A DNA stretch of 34,399 nucleotides. Source: Microcaldota archaeon. Lineage in GTDB: Archaea > Micrarchaeota > Micrarchaeia > Anstonellales > J096. Under the pieces are notes generated by a model. The model did not search any database. It was given only the letters and a program-made list of their open reading frames with translations, and was not told the DNA's origin. Both the position numbers and the translations under genes were made by a program. Shown here piece after piece: positions 7,683-14,640 of the stretch. The stretch is taken from contig JAUQPY010000002.1 in the NCBI GenBank assembly GCA_030550115.1, positions 1 through 34,399 of the forward strand. Reading direction: 5' to 3'. The number at the start of each line of letters is the position of its first letter. Position 1 is the stretch's first letter.

Positions 7683-8398
7683 TGGATGGGTTTATAATAG
7701 TTGACAAACCAACCAATATACTATCACACGATCTGACTGCTAAGATTGGAAGATTATATAATAGTAGAGCTGGACACTCTGGCACTCTGGATCCAAATGT
7801 CGGAGGTCTGATGATTATAGGCTTAGGTAGATATACCAGATTGCTAAGATTTTTTACCAGACTTGATAAGACATATGTATGTTTAGCAAAATTTAGAAAG
7901 CCGGTAGATGAGAGAGTTGTTGAAGAGTTGATGTCAAAACTGGGTAAGAATCTTCAGATCCCACCTTTACAGAGTGCTGTTGCTAAACGACCTAGATACA
8001 GGAATGTTTATGAATTAAACATTCTAGAAATCTTTGGAAATAGAATTCTGTTCAGAGCTAGAGTTGAATCCGGATTCTATATGAGAGTACTATGTGAACA
8101 GATAGGGGCGGAGATGGAGGATTTAAGAAGGATTGCAATAGGTAGAATTTATGAGAATTATGCGATGAATACTTATAGATTATTCAGATCTCCAGAGAGT
8201 GCTAGAATTTACAGTATCGAAGAATTGTTTCCGTATCTCAATATGGATAGATTGGATGTTGATATAAATATTTATAATAAGATAAAGAATGGAGCTCGAA
8301 TAGATATTAAGCTCAAGAATTACACAGGTATGTTCTTTGAAAATAGATTGGTAGCTATAATGAACAGAGAATCAAAATATGAGATTGTTCTACACTAA
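7682..8398 (+). CDS. cbf5: tRNA/rRNA pseudouridine synthase Cbf5/TruB family
   Basis: The catalytic core is clear: 'IIVDKPTNILSHDL' (5-18) and 'GHSGTLDPNVGGLMI' with catalytic Asp37, plus 'GFYMRVLCEQIG' further on. In archaea Cbf5 isomerises U55 in tRNA and, with box H/ACA guides, uridines in rRNA. At 238 aa it is much shorter than usual Cbf5 (about 330): there is no N-terminal extension before the first motif, and the C-terminal PUA domain seems reduced to the last ~50 residues ('IKNGARIDIKLKNYTGMFFENRLVAI'). Translationally coupled to cmk. The stop abuts the convergent S6e stop without a spare base. Confidence 0.88.
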   Translation: MDGFIIVDKPTNILSHDLTAKIGRLYNSRAGHSGTLDPNVGGLMIIGLGRYTRLLRFFTRLDKTYVCLAKFRKPVDERVVEELMSKLGKNLQIPPLQSAVAKRPRYRNVYELNILEIFGNRILFRARVESGFYMRVLCEQIGAEMEDLRRIAIGRIYENYAMNTYRLFRSPESARIYSIEELFPYLNMDRLDVDINIYNKIKNGARIDIKLKNYTGMFFENRLVAIMNRESKYEIVLH

Positions 8399-8770
8399 TT
8401 ATTTCTTATTCTTGTTAGAAGGTGTATGTGTAGGTTGCACTGATCCGCTTTCAACAACAATGGCATTTACCTGAACTATATCATTAGTGTACACATTTCC
8501 TCTGAATAATTTTCTAGCTTTTTCCCCTTTTCTCTTAGCTCTATACCCAACACCTCCTGATACCAATAGGTATTTCTTAACAGGACCTTCAAGATCAGGT
8601 CTCATAGGTACTCCTGAAACATCTGAACCCCCGGTTAGCTTGATCTTATAGCCTGGTAAGATTGGAGATATATCTATAATATCCCCTATTCTCTTGTTAA
8701 GGAATAGATATTCTTTACCATCTACTACTATTCTATAACTCTTACCTGCATTGCTCAGATTTAGTATCAT
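8399..8770 (-). CDS. rps6e: Small-subunit ribosomal protein S6e
   Basis: The sequence 'PGYKIKLTGGSDVSGVPMRPD' followed by 'LVSGGVGYRAKRKGEKARKLFRGN' and 'NDIVQVNAIVVE' is the S6e fold signature. At 123 aa it has the normal archaeal length, with a short polar tail ending in lysines. It lies downstream of the aIF2-gamma gene, a pairing seen in other archaea. A TATA-like atttaaataa (8794-8803) centred 28 bases before the ATG overlaps the stop codon of the upstream gene, so it may also be transcribed on its own. Confidence 0.95.
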   Translation of the reverse strand: MILNLSNAGKSYRIVVDGKEYLFLNKRIGDIIDISPILPGYKIKLTGGSDVSGVPMRPDLEGPVKKYLLVSGGVGYRAKRKGEKARKLFRGNVYTNDIVQVNAIVVESGSVQPTHTPSNKNKK

Positions 8771-8795
8771 GGTTTATTTTATATATTGCAAACAT

Positions 8796-9959
8796 TTAAA
8801 TAATCTTCCCCATACCAGCAAATCTCCATCTATTCTGTAGCTTTCTGAAAATTGCAAAATTATCATCTATTGGAGTAATTGGTTTCTTCAGAATTATTGT
8901 TACCACTTTCTTAGATATGTTCTTTACAATTGCCTGAGTTGATATTGATAAGCTATTGATGATTATATTCTCCCCTATTATTAGAGGGGGATTGTTTATA
9001 TCATGTCTTGGGATTAAGTCTATCTTGGCTTTTATCTCTCGAATTGGTTGGGAGAGCTGACCTGGTTTAGATATTATGTTTCCAGCGAGCAAATCTTCTC
9101 TAGTTATGGAAGGATCCAAAGCTGTACCAAAAGCTACCAAACCACTATTCCTATCAGCTACCTCTAGACTCTCATTCTCCCTGTGTATACTGGTAATTTT
9201 TGTAATTATTGGTTTATAATTTTGTAATTTTTCTATATACCTTCCGGGCGAAATCTCTATAGTATCTCCAACTCTGAATACACCATCTAGAACTGCTCCT
9301 CCAATCACACCTCCATGCATATTCTGAACATCAGTTCCAGGCCTGTTCACATCAAAACTCCTCACAGCTAAAGCTAAATCCTTAACTCTAAAAGATCTAG
9401 ATCGCTGTGGAATCTTAACTAATTCCTCAAGCAAATATTCTAAATTTAATTTATAGGTAGATGATATGGGAATGATAGGGGCGTTCTCAGCCACAGTACC
9501 TTTAACAAATTCTTTTATTTCCTGATAATTCTTCAGTGCCTGTTCTTTGCTTACTGTGTCAACTTTGGTCTGAACTATCACTATATTTTTCATACCTAAA
9601 TAATTTAACATGTACAAATGCTCTCTAGTCTGAGGCTGTGGGCAAGGTTCATTTGCTGCGATAACAAAGATAGCCCCATCTAATAGAGCTATTCCAGATA
9701 CAGCTACAGCTAATAATGATTCATGTCCAGGAGCATCAACTATAGAGATTCCTTTAATAGGTTTAGCTCCATCCACAGGAGTGTTGTAGTATTTTCCATC
9801 TTTTTCATAGATTATAAACTCTGCATGTCCTAGTCTTATGGTAATGCCTCTCTTTATTTCCTCACTATGACGATCTGTTCTCACCCCTGTTAGCGCAGTA
9901 GTTAATGTGGATTTACCATGATCAACATGTCCAAAAGTACCGATATTTATGAATTCCAT
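8796..9959 (-). CDS. eif2g: Translation initiation factor aIF2 subunit gamma
   Basis: This is the GTPase subunit of aIF2, which carries Met-tRNAi to the small ribosomal subunit. Motifs: G1 'GHVDHGKST' (10-18), switch 1 'TDRHSEEIKRGITIRLGHA' (28-46), G3 'DAPGHE' (75-80), family motif 'NEPCPQPQTREHL'. G4 reads 'TKVD' (131-134) instead of NKxD. Where aIF2-gamma usually carries a four-cysteine zinc knuckle (between switch 1 and G3) this protein has none: residues 47-65 are 'FIIYEKDGKYYNTPVDGAK'. Two beta-barrel domains follow, normal total length for the shortened form (387 aa). The ORF track starts at TTG 9962; ATG 9959 is preferred because it is 25 bases from the shared TATA box. Confidence 0.93.
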   Translation of the reverse strand: MEFINIGTFGHVDHGKSTLTTALTGVRTDRHSEEIKRGITIRLGHAEFIIYEKDGKYYNTPVDGAKPIKGISIVDAPGHESLLAVAVSGIALLDGAIFVIAANEPCPQPQTREHLYMLNYLGMKNIVIVQTKVDTVSKEQALKNYQEIKEFVKGTVAENAPIIPISSTYKLNLEYLLEELVKIPQRSRSFRVKDLALAVRSFDVNRPGTDVQNMHGGVIGGAVLDGVFRVGDTIEISPGRYIEKLQNYKPIITKITSIHRENESLEVADRNSGLVAFGTALDPSITREDLLAGNIISKPGQLSQPIREIKAKIDLIPRHDINNPPLIIGENIIINSLSISTQAIVKNISKKVVTIILKKPITPIDDNFAIFRKLQNRWRFAGMGKII

Positions 9960-9980
9960 CAATTTCTTAAATAGTTATAT

Positions 9981-9988
9981 ATTTAAAT
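9981..9988. promoter_or_regulatory. Shared palindromic TATA box, eif2g / small gene
   Basis: ATTTAAAT is a perfect 8-bp palindrome centred 25.5 bases from the eif2g ATG (9959) and 24.5 from the ATG at 10009. Start-to-start distance is 50 bp. Confidence 0.7.
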
Positions 9989-10008
9989 CAATTTCTCTGT
10001 ATCTTAAC

Positions 10009-10143
10009 ATGGCTTTAGTTCAAAAAGATAGAGATATCATAGCTATACTAAATCTGGAGATGAAGAAAATCCATAGATCAAACAGAGAGCTATCCACATT
10101 ATTTAATCTGTTTGAAAATATCAATAAGGAACAGTTTCACTAG
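10009..10143 (+). CDS. Small unknown protein, 44 aa
   Basis: I do not recognise it. The ORF track begins at 9949 but that start lies inside the eif2g coding end and before the TATA box; the ATG at 10009 sits 25 bases after the palindromic TATA at 9981-9988. The product is a short charged helix ('DRDIIAILNLEMKKIHRSNRELSTLF'), which could be a coiled coil. The last 23 bases overlap the convergent phosphoesterase gene. A real gene is likely because of the promoter geometry, but a chance ORF cannot be excluded. Confidence 0.5.
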   Translation: MALVQKDRDIIAILNLEMKKIHRSNRELSTLFNLFENINKEQFH

Positions 10144-10642
10144 CGATTATTTTATTATCTTTGAATAATTCGAATTTTATAAAATCCATATTTATCTCCA
10201 AGATCCCAAATGAATAGGTCATACTGAAACTACCTGGATTGAAGATCAATCTATTTGATTCGTTGATTAAAATAGGAATATGAGTGTGACCTGAGATGAA
10301 TATATTTGCATCCAGAGATTTCATCATATTAAATATTTTTTCTCTATCGCCTCTTGGCCTTATAATATCTCCATGTGTTATCAAAATTCTATTAATCCCT
10401 ATATCAACTATCACAATTCTAGGTGCAATAAATTCATCCATATTTCCTTTTACCACGATATATTCTTCTGGATTAAGTTCATCTATCACATCATCATATG
10501 AGGTAAGATCTCCTGTGAATATTATTTTGTTAGTGTTGAATTCTCTGAATGATCTTAACATGTGTTCAGGAATTCTATCAATTCTATCTGGGTAATGTAT
10601 ATCCCCTAAAACCCCTATTCTGTCGCCTGGCTGAAACCTCAT
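10121..10642 (-). CDS. YfcE/MJ0936-type metallophosphoesterase
   Basis: All metal-binding motifs of the calcineurin-like fold are present: 'GDIH' (Asp14, His16), 'GDLTS' (Asp45), 'GNMD' (Asn67), 'THGD' (His90) and 'GHTH' (His119, His121). At 173 aa it matches the small archaeal MJ0936/Vps29-like subfamily, which uses two metal ions to hydrolyse phosphodiesters in vitro; the natural substrate is not known. Probably cytoplasmic. It starts 31 bases from the TATA element it may share with the ORF at 10700. Confidence 0.9.
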   Translation of the reverse strand: MRFQPGDRIGVLGDIHYPDRIDRIPEHMLRSFREFNTNKIIFTGDLTSYDDVIDELNPEEYIVVKGNMDEFIAPRIVIVDIGINRILITHGDIIRPRGDREKIFNMMKSLDANIFISGHTHIPILINESNRLIFNPGSFSMTYSFGILEINMDFIKFELFKDNKIIASETVPY

Positions 10643-10667
10643 ACATTTATTGTATTCAAACAGTACG

Positions 10668-10677
10668 ATTTTTAAAC
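10668..10677. promoter_or_regulatory. Probable shared TATA box, phosphoesterase / ORF at 10700
   Basis: atttttaaac, centred 27 bases before the ATG at 10700 and about 31 bases before the phosphoesterase ATG at 10642. Start-to-start distance 58 bp. Confidence 0.55.
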
Positions 10678-10699
10678 ATTTCTATAAAATGATAATATT

Positions 10700-10870
10700 A
10701 TGGAAAAACAAATAGATAATGAGATTAGAATAGACGAAAGTAGGATAACACAGGAGATAGCACAAGAATTAAAAAACATAAATCTTAATAACGTAGATCG
10801 TGAACTTTTAAAGAAAATTTTGAGACTTCAGATAAAAATTATTCCAGTTCTTCAAATGAAAGTCAAATAG
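10700..10870 (+). CDS. 56-codon ORF, possible first part of a frameshifted gene
   Basis: This ORF is too short for the track. It encodes a charged helical peptide beginning 'MEKQIDNEIRIDESRITQEI' and ending with TAG at 10868. It has a good TATA box and ATG. From base 10804 the -1 frame is open all the way into the next ORF (10924-11346), whose only start is a TTG with no TATA box. The sequence T TTA AAG at 10807-10813 has the X XXY YYZ form of a -1 slippery heptamer. So this may be the N-terminus of a 215-aa protein made by frameshifting, a gene broken by a real or sequencing indel, or a separate small gene. Its N-terminal pattern resembles the start of the gene at 13721. Confidence 0.55.
   Translation: MEKQIDNEIRIDESRITQEIAQELKNINLNNVDRELLKKILRLQIKIIPVLQMKVK
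10807..10813 (+). other. Candidate -1 slippery heptamer T TTA AAG
   Basis: In the frame of the 10700 ORF the codons are CTT TTA AAG; one step back they read TTT AAA, the canonical X XXY YYZ arrangement. The -1 frame stays open for 177 codons after the slip. No downstream pseudoknot was established by eye. Confidence 0.3.
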
Positions 10871-10923
10871 AAATAAATGATGTAAAACCATTTCAGGATA
10901 ATAAAATTAATATTAAAGAACTA

Positions 10924-11346
10924 TTGTACAACGAACACCTATCTAGAATAAAAGTAGGAGGAAATAGTCTATTAAATCGTATAACAAGATTTCAAGTGTT
11001 GTTTAATTCCATAAATATATCACATTCACTAATGGAGGAGGGTCTACATATCGATCATGAAGCATATAAAACAACATATCATCTTGCAAAGCGGACTTTA
11101 GAGAATTGGCAAGGATCCTTGGAGGATTTCTTCGAATTGATGTTAGGAGAGGAAATTGGAAAAATGGCCTATACTTTATACCAATTGTCACCAAAAGTTT
11201 CCATACCCCGATATATAGCTACGATTGCATTTGTTATGAGTGAAATGCTTAAAGATGCAAATTCGCCGGAGGATGTGCTAAAGAATTTGGATAGGATGAT
11301 TCAAGATCTTACGGAAGGAAAATACAAATTTGTACCTGAAATATAA
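10924..11346 (+). CDS. Unknown helical protein, paralogue of the gene at 13721; start uncertain
   Basis: The track start at 10924 is a TTG without TATA box or Shine-Dalgarno. The same frame is open upstream to 10804 and reads like genuine low-complexity protein ('SSSSNESQIEINDV'), so the true N-terminus is probably upstream, perhaps through a frameshift from 10700. The product is all-helical. Its second half resembles the second half of the gene at 13721: 'LEDFFELMLGEEIGKMAYTLY' against 'VEEFFQEKFGKDEGMLMYGLY', followed in both by an arginine-containing 'PRYIA/ARFLA' helix and a D/E-rich tail with 'LIDNIEKGK/MIQDLTEGK'. No known function; no membrane segment or cysteine. Confidence 0.6.
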   Translation: MYNEHLSRIKVGGNSLLNRITRFQVLFNSINISHSLMEEGLHIDHEAYKTTYHLAKRTLENWQGSLEDFFELMLGEEIGKMAYTLYQLSPKVSIPRYIATIAFVMSEMLKDANSPEDVLKNLDRMIQDLTEGKYKFVPEI

Positions 11347-11350
11347 AAAA

Positions 11351-11992
11351 CTACCTACTTATAAAGGAGTTATAATTATCTAGAATCAATTCAACGACTC
11401 TATCTAGGTTTTGTCCAGATACCTCTGCAATAAATTTATAGCTCTCTATAACTCTATCGGGCGAATCTGTTACATATGGGGAATCTGTCTCGCATAGTAA
11501 ATGTGATATATTATACTTTATAGCCTGTTTTCTGACAGATGACGGTTTTGGAGGTATGGATATATACCACCCTCTGTCTATTATTGCTCTGTAGTGATTT
11601 AGATTTCCGGAAAAGAAATGGAATATTACTCTCTTAAGATTATATGAAGACATTATATTTAGAATATCCTCATATGCATCTCTGCAGTGTATTTCAACAA
11701 TTCCATTCATCTTCTCTGCAATTCTCAATTGGTGTTCAAACACTTCTCTCTGAGCTTTTCTTTCTGAATCCTCTCTGACCCAATAATAATCCAATCCGAT
11801 CTCCCCCACTCCTAATTTACCACTAATATATTGTTCTAGATCGTATTGATACTCTTTGTAATTCTGAGGAGCAATCCCAACCAGATCAGATTTATGAAAA
11901 TTATTATATGAATAGGCAACTTTGATAGTTTTCACATTTCCCTGATAATCATAATCATGGGTGTGTACATCTATTAAATCTTTCATATCCAT
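11351..11992 (-). CDS. TatD-family metal-dependent hydrolase
   Basis: TatD enzymes are TIM-barrel amidohydrolase-superfamily proteins, several with 3'-5' exonuclease/DNase activity. Visible ligands: 'DVHTHD' (His10, His12), 'GEIGLD' (Glu64), 'EIHCRDA' (His102), 'FHFFSG' (His125), 'ETDSP' (Asp170). At 213 aa it is shorter than the usual ~250-260. Cytoplasmic. The start could be the first ATG (11992) or the second (11986); a TATA element (ATTTAAAA on this strand, 12011-12018) lies 22-28 bases upstream, inside the neighbouring coding region. Nine bases separate it from the divergent gene at 12001. Confidence 0.88.
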   Translation of the reverse strand: MDMKDLIDVHTHDYDYQGNVKTIKVAYSYNNFHKSDLVGIAPQNYKEYQYDLEQYISGKLGVGEIGLDYYWVREDSERKAQREVFEHQLRIAEKMNGIVEIHCRDAYEDILNIMSSYNLKRVIFHFFSGNLNHYRAIIDRGWYISIPPKPSSVRKQAIKYNISHLLCETDSPYVTDSPDRVIESYKFIAEVSGQNLDRVVELILDNYNSFISR

Positions 11993-12000
11993 ATAAATAT

Positions 12001-12714
12001 ATGAACACTATTTTAAATCTAATAACCAGGAACATTCCAAAGAACAAGGAGCTAGCAATCGCATTCTCAGGCGGAATAGATAGTTCTTTACTATCAATTC
12101 TATCCAGGATGAATGGAAATCGAGTTACACTATACACTCTAGCCTTACATCCAAACTCCACTGATCTGGAATACAGTAGAAGATTCTCCTTGGATTTAGG
12201 ATTTGATTTAGTAGAAGTAAAAGCCGATGATACAGCTATATTATTTGATAAATGGAATAGATTAATTGGTAGGGTAAAAGCCGAGGTAATGGTTGGAGCA
12301 GAAATAGTCATAAGAGCAGTTAGAGAAAAGATAATATTATTTGGTAGTGGTAGTGAAGAGATATTCGCAGGTTACGATAGACATCTCAAATCTGAAAATC
12401 TTAAGAATCTATTGAGAGAGGAATTTGAGCAGTTGGAGCATAATGAAATCAAGTACATTAGATCAGTTGCCAATCAATATGGTAAAGAGGCATTATTCCC
12501 CTTCTATGATCGGGAACTGTTTGATTATGTAATGATGAATTATTCTGAGGAAGATCTATTAAGAGATAGGATTAGGAAAAAATGGGTACTTAGAGATGCA
12601 GCTAAAGAGCTATTGCCCAATTATATATTAGACAGACCTAAAAAGGCATTGCAATATGGTAGTGGTATAAATAGAATCATTTCGAAGTATCTCTCTTCAG
12701 ATTCTCAACAATAA
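12001..12714 (+). CDS. Asparagine-synthase-like PP-loop ATPase without glutaminase domain
   Basis: The PP-loop 'FSGGIDSSL' (residues 22-30) marks an ATP pyrophosphatase that adenylates its substrate. The second half follows the C-terminal domain of asparagine synthetase B: 'FGSGSEEIFAGYDRH', 'PFYDRELFDYVM', 'KWVLRDAAKELLPNYILDRPKKALQYG'. The N-terminal glutamine amidotransferase domain is missing, so it resembles the stand-alone archaeal asparagine-synthase-related proteins; whether it makes asparagine from ammonia or modifies another substrate is unknown. 237 aa. Its TATA box (tattaaatc, 11972-11980) lies inside tatD. The last 38 bases overlap the convergent gene. Confidence 0.8.
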   Translation: MNTILNLITRNIPKNKELAIAFSGGIDSSLLSILSRMNGNRVTLYTLALHPNSTDLEYSRRFSLDLGFDLVEVKADDTAILFDKWNRLIGRVKAEVMVGAEIVIRAVREKIILFGSGSEEIFAGYDRHLKSENLKNLLREEFEQLEHNEIKYIRSVANQYGKEALFPFYDRELFDYVMMNYSEEDLLRDRIRKKWVLRDAAKELLPNYILDRPKKALQYGSGINRIISKYLSSDSQQ

Positions 12715-12994
12715 ACACCAATGGTTCTGGTATCTGTTCTGAATTCAAATAGTTCGCTGGATCACCTAATTTCAATAATTCTTCTCTAGTTGGATTATCT
12801 AGAGGATTCATATCATAGGCCCCACCAACATTGCAAAAAATACAACGATACCAGTAGATTTTTTTACCTCTATAGTCTATTATAGCCACTACATTCATGT
12901 CCCCATGATCTTCACAACTTAATGTATCTCTCTCTGCATTATAGTATACTTTAGTTAACAATCCGTCTCTATCGATGGGTATTCTATATAACAT
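12677..12994 (-). CDS. Unknown small protein with possible zinc-binding Cys/His
   Basis: I do not recognise this 105-aa protein. The middle carries 'LSCEDHGDM' and 'YRCIFCNVGG', which could supply C, H, C and C ligands to one metal ion in a rubredoxin/ribbon-like knuckle; this is inference from spacing. The remainder is polar with an N-terminal strand pair and a proline-containing C-terminal helix. Strong shared promoter with the divergent membrane-protein gene (53 bp start-to-start). The 3' end overlaps the convergent PP-loop gene by 38 bases. Confidence 0.7.
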   Translation of the reverse strand: MLYRIPIDRDGLLTKVYYNAERDTLSCEDHGDMNVVAIIDYRGKKIYWYRCIFCNVGGAYDMNPLDNPTREELLKLGDPANYLNSEQIPEPLVFIVENLKRDTSK

Positions 12995-13015
12995 AGGTCT
13001 AATACTTAGAAATTC

Positions 13016-13027
13016 TTTTTAAATAAT
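13016..13027. promoter_or_regulatory. Shared TATA box between divergent genes at 12994 and 13047
   Basis: tttttaaataat, centred about 27 bases from the minus-strand ATG (12994) and 26 from the plus-strand ATG (13047). Confidence 0.65.
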
Positions 13028-13046
13028 TTATAGTTGTATATAAAGC

Positions 13047-13715
13047 ATGAAAATTGAGGCCGCTATTGCTATAACTAATAAGAACATATTGACCTCTTAT
13101 GCCACCTTGATATATTCAACCTTATTATTCTATATAGTCATATTCGGTATGCTGGGTACTGGGGTGATTTTGTATTCTTTTTACGGGATATTCCTGGAAA
13201 TTCCAATTCTCTTACTAGCAAGCTTTTTCATATTCTTCCCAGGCTATCTGTATTCACAATTTGATCAATTCATAAGAGTAATTAGGAGAGATAAGAGATC
13301 ATTTAATAGAATAACCGATTTATTCATCCTGGGATCCTTAAAATCTCTACCTATAACTATAATTAAGCTTCTGATCACCTCTATCTTAATGATACCTTCA
13401 ATAGTGATTTTGCTCTATCTAAATTTAGATATAATAACCATAGCTCTAATTGCTTCAAATTATTTATTTGCCTCAGCAATTACAGAACACCTATTTAGTT
13501 ATGTGTATTATTACTATCTTATAGTTGGGAGAAATCTTATCAAATCTCTGGTGGATGGATTGAAGGATTCATTATCTAATATTAACAAAATACCTGTATT
13601 TTTCCTGAATTATGTGTTGAGTCTAATTCAGCTAATTCCTGTGATAAATATGACAATACTGTTTCTGATACCTTGGATATACGTTCTATCTGTAGGGAAT
13701 ATGTTCAGGAGGTGA
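13047..13715 (+). CDS. Polytopic membrane protein, 222 aa
   Basis: I do not recognise the family. Hydrophobic segments lie at about residues 18-42, 49-70, 101-124, 129-160 and 183-217, separated by a basic cytoplasmic-looking loop (71-100, 'RVIRRDKRSFNR') and a lysine-containing loop (161-182). The pattern resembles general integral-membrane proteins of unknown function with five or six helices. It is the first gene of a two-gene operon: its stop TGA lies inside the Shine-Dalgarno of the next gene. Confidence 0.75.
   Translation: MKIEAAIAITNKNILTSYATLIYSTLLFYIVIFGMLGTGVILYSFYGIFLEIPILLLASFFIFFPGYLYSQFDQFIRVIRRDKRSFNRITDLFILGSLKSLPITIIKLLITSILMIPSIVILLYLNLDIITIALIASNYLFASAITEHLFSYVYYYYLIVGRNLIKSLVDGLKDSLSNINKIPVFFLNYVLSLIQLIPVINMTILFLIPWIYVLSVGNMFRR
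13708..13715 (+). promoter_or_regulatory. Shine-Dalgarno sequence that fixes the start at 13721
   Basis: GGAGGTGA, five bases before ATG 13721. This is the clearest ribosome binding site in the window and shows that the ORF-track start at 13673 is too far upstream. Its last three bases are the stop codon of the membrane-protein gene. Confidence 0.8.
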
Positions 13716-13720
13716 GCATA

Positions 13721-14242
13721 ATGGAAGAATTGAAGGTGAATTATGAATTGAGTGAGCTAGTGAGATCTGTTATAAGTATGGATGAGAATTCTATAAAGAA
13801 ACTGATTCAGCTATTAGTTGCTAGCAGTCCAGAGAGTAGTTTTATCCCATTATTGAAATCTTTTAGAGACATGCAGAATCTGAGTAGCTTAAATCAAGAG
13901 TTAAGATATACTGGATCTCTACTCTATCAGGCTGCATTAATTACCTCTATATTATTTGACTACAACTATATCATTCGAGATCCAAAAGTAGATGAGATTT
14001 TTGAAAAATACAAGTATGAAATCAGTAGATATTCCAAGGTTGAGGAATTCTTTCAGGAGAAGTTTGGTAAAGATGAGGGTATGCTGATGTATGGATTATA
14101 TTTAAACTTTGGAAAACGATGGAATATAGCTAGATTTTTAGCACATGTAGATTATATGATGAATTATCCAGATAAGGTGAACGAGTTAATAGATAATATA
14201 GAGAAAGGTAAGATAGATGAGATTCTGAAAAAGATGTTCTAA
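13721..14242 (+). CDS. Unknown helical protein, 173 aa, paralogue of the 10.7-11.3 kb locus
   Basis: I do not recognise a family. All-helical, charged, no cysteine and no membrane segment, so a soluble partner of the upstream membrane protein is possible. The second half aligns by eye with the ORF at 10924 ('VEEFFQEKFGKDEGMLMYGLY' against 'LEDFFELMLGEEIGKMAYTLY'), and the first 45 residues resemble the 56-codon ORF at 10700 in pattern ('SIKKLIQLL' against 'ELLKKILRL'). The start at 13721 is set by the Shine-Dalgarno. The stop directly abuts the 3' end of the convergent tRNA-Arg. Confidence 0.75.
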   Translation: MEELKVNYELSELVRSVISMDENSIKKLIQLLVASSPESSFIPLLKSFRDMQNLSSLNQELRYTGSLLYQAALITSILFDYNYIIRDPKVDEIFEKYKYEISRYSKVEEFFQEKFGKDEGMLMYGLYLNFGKRWNIARFLAHVDYMMNYPDKVNELIDNIEKGKIDEILKKMF

Positions 14243-14316
14243 CGCCTCTGCCGGGATTTGAACCCGGACCTTAGGCTCCGCAAGCCCACGTCCTATCCTG
14301 GTTAGACGACAGAGGC
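14243..14316 (-). tRNA. tRNA-Arg (anticodon GCG)
   Basis: On the minus strand: acceptor GCCTCTG/CAGAGGC, D arm GTCT...AGGAC, anticodon stem TGGGC/GCCTA with loop TTGCGGA (anticodon GCG), T arm CCGGG-TTCAAAT-CCCGG, discriminator G. It reads CGC and CGU. CCA not encoded, no intron. CGN codons are rare in this window, where arginine is almost always AGA or AGG. Confidence 0.93.
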
Positions 14317-14338
14317 AACATAAGATTTCACAAAACTG

Positions 14339-14351
14339 TTTTTAAATTTTT
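14339..14351. promoter_or_regulatory. Shared TATA box, tRNA-Arg / gene at 14371
   Basis: TTTTTAAATTTTT, centred 26 bases before the ATG at 14371 and about 29 before the 5' end of tRNA-Arg at 14316. Confidence 0.6.
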
Positions 14352-14370
14352 CAATATATGTAAATCAAAT

Positions 14371-14640
14371 ATGCGAGATGATGTTAAAAAGATTGTTGAA
14401 TATTGCGAACAGAAGCTCAAAGAGGAAAAGAGGATATATATGATAGTTGATAACCCATTTTCAGATGAATTTCCCTGGGCGTACATTTTTAGATACATAT
14501 ACATAAATCTACCTGAGGAGAAATTACCAGAACTAGCATTGGTTTATGATTCTCTGGAGAAAAAGCTCAAAGTTTATAAAGATGGTGAATATATAGATAT
14601 AGATAACTACATTGAAACTCAAGAGATCTCTTTCGATTAG
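14371..14640 (+). CDS. Unknown small protein, 89 aa
   Basis: I do not recognise it. An acidic protein: an N-terminal charged helix, then 'RIYMIVDNPFSDEFPWAYIFRYIYINLPEE', then a strand-rich end. No membrane segment. The TATA box is shared with tRNA-Arg. The stop overlaps the stop of the convergent gene by four bases. Confidence 0.65.
   Translation: MRDDVKKIVEYCEQKLKEEKRIYMIVDNPFSDEFPWAYIFRYIYINLPEEKLPELALVYDSLEKKLKVYKDGEYIDIDNYIETQEISFD

Noticed and set aside
9949-10008. Upstream ATG of the small ORF at 9949
   Set aside because: It lies within the start region of eif2g and before the TATA box; ATG 10009 fits the promoter.
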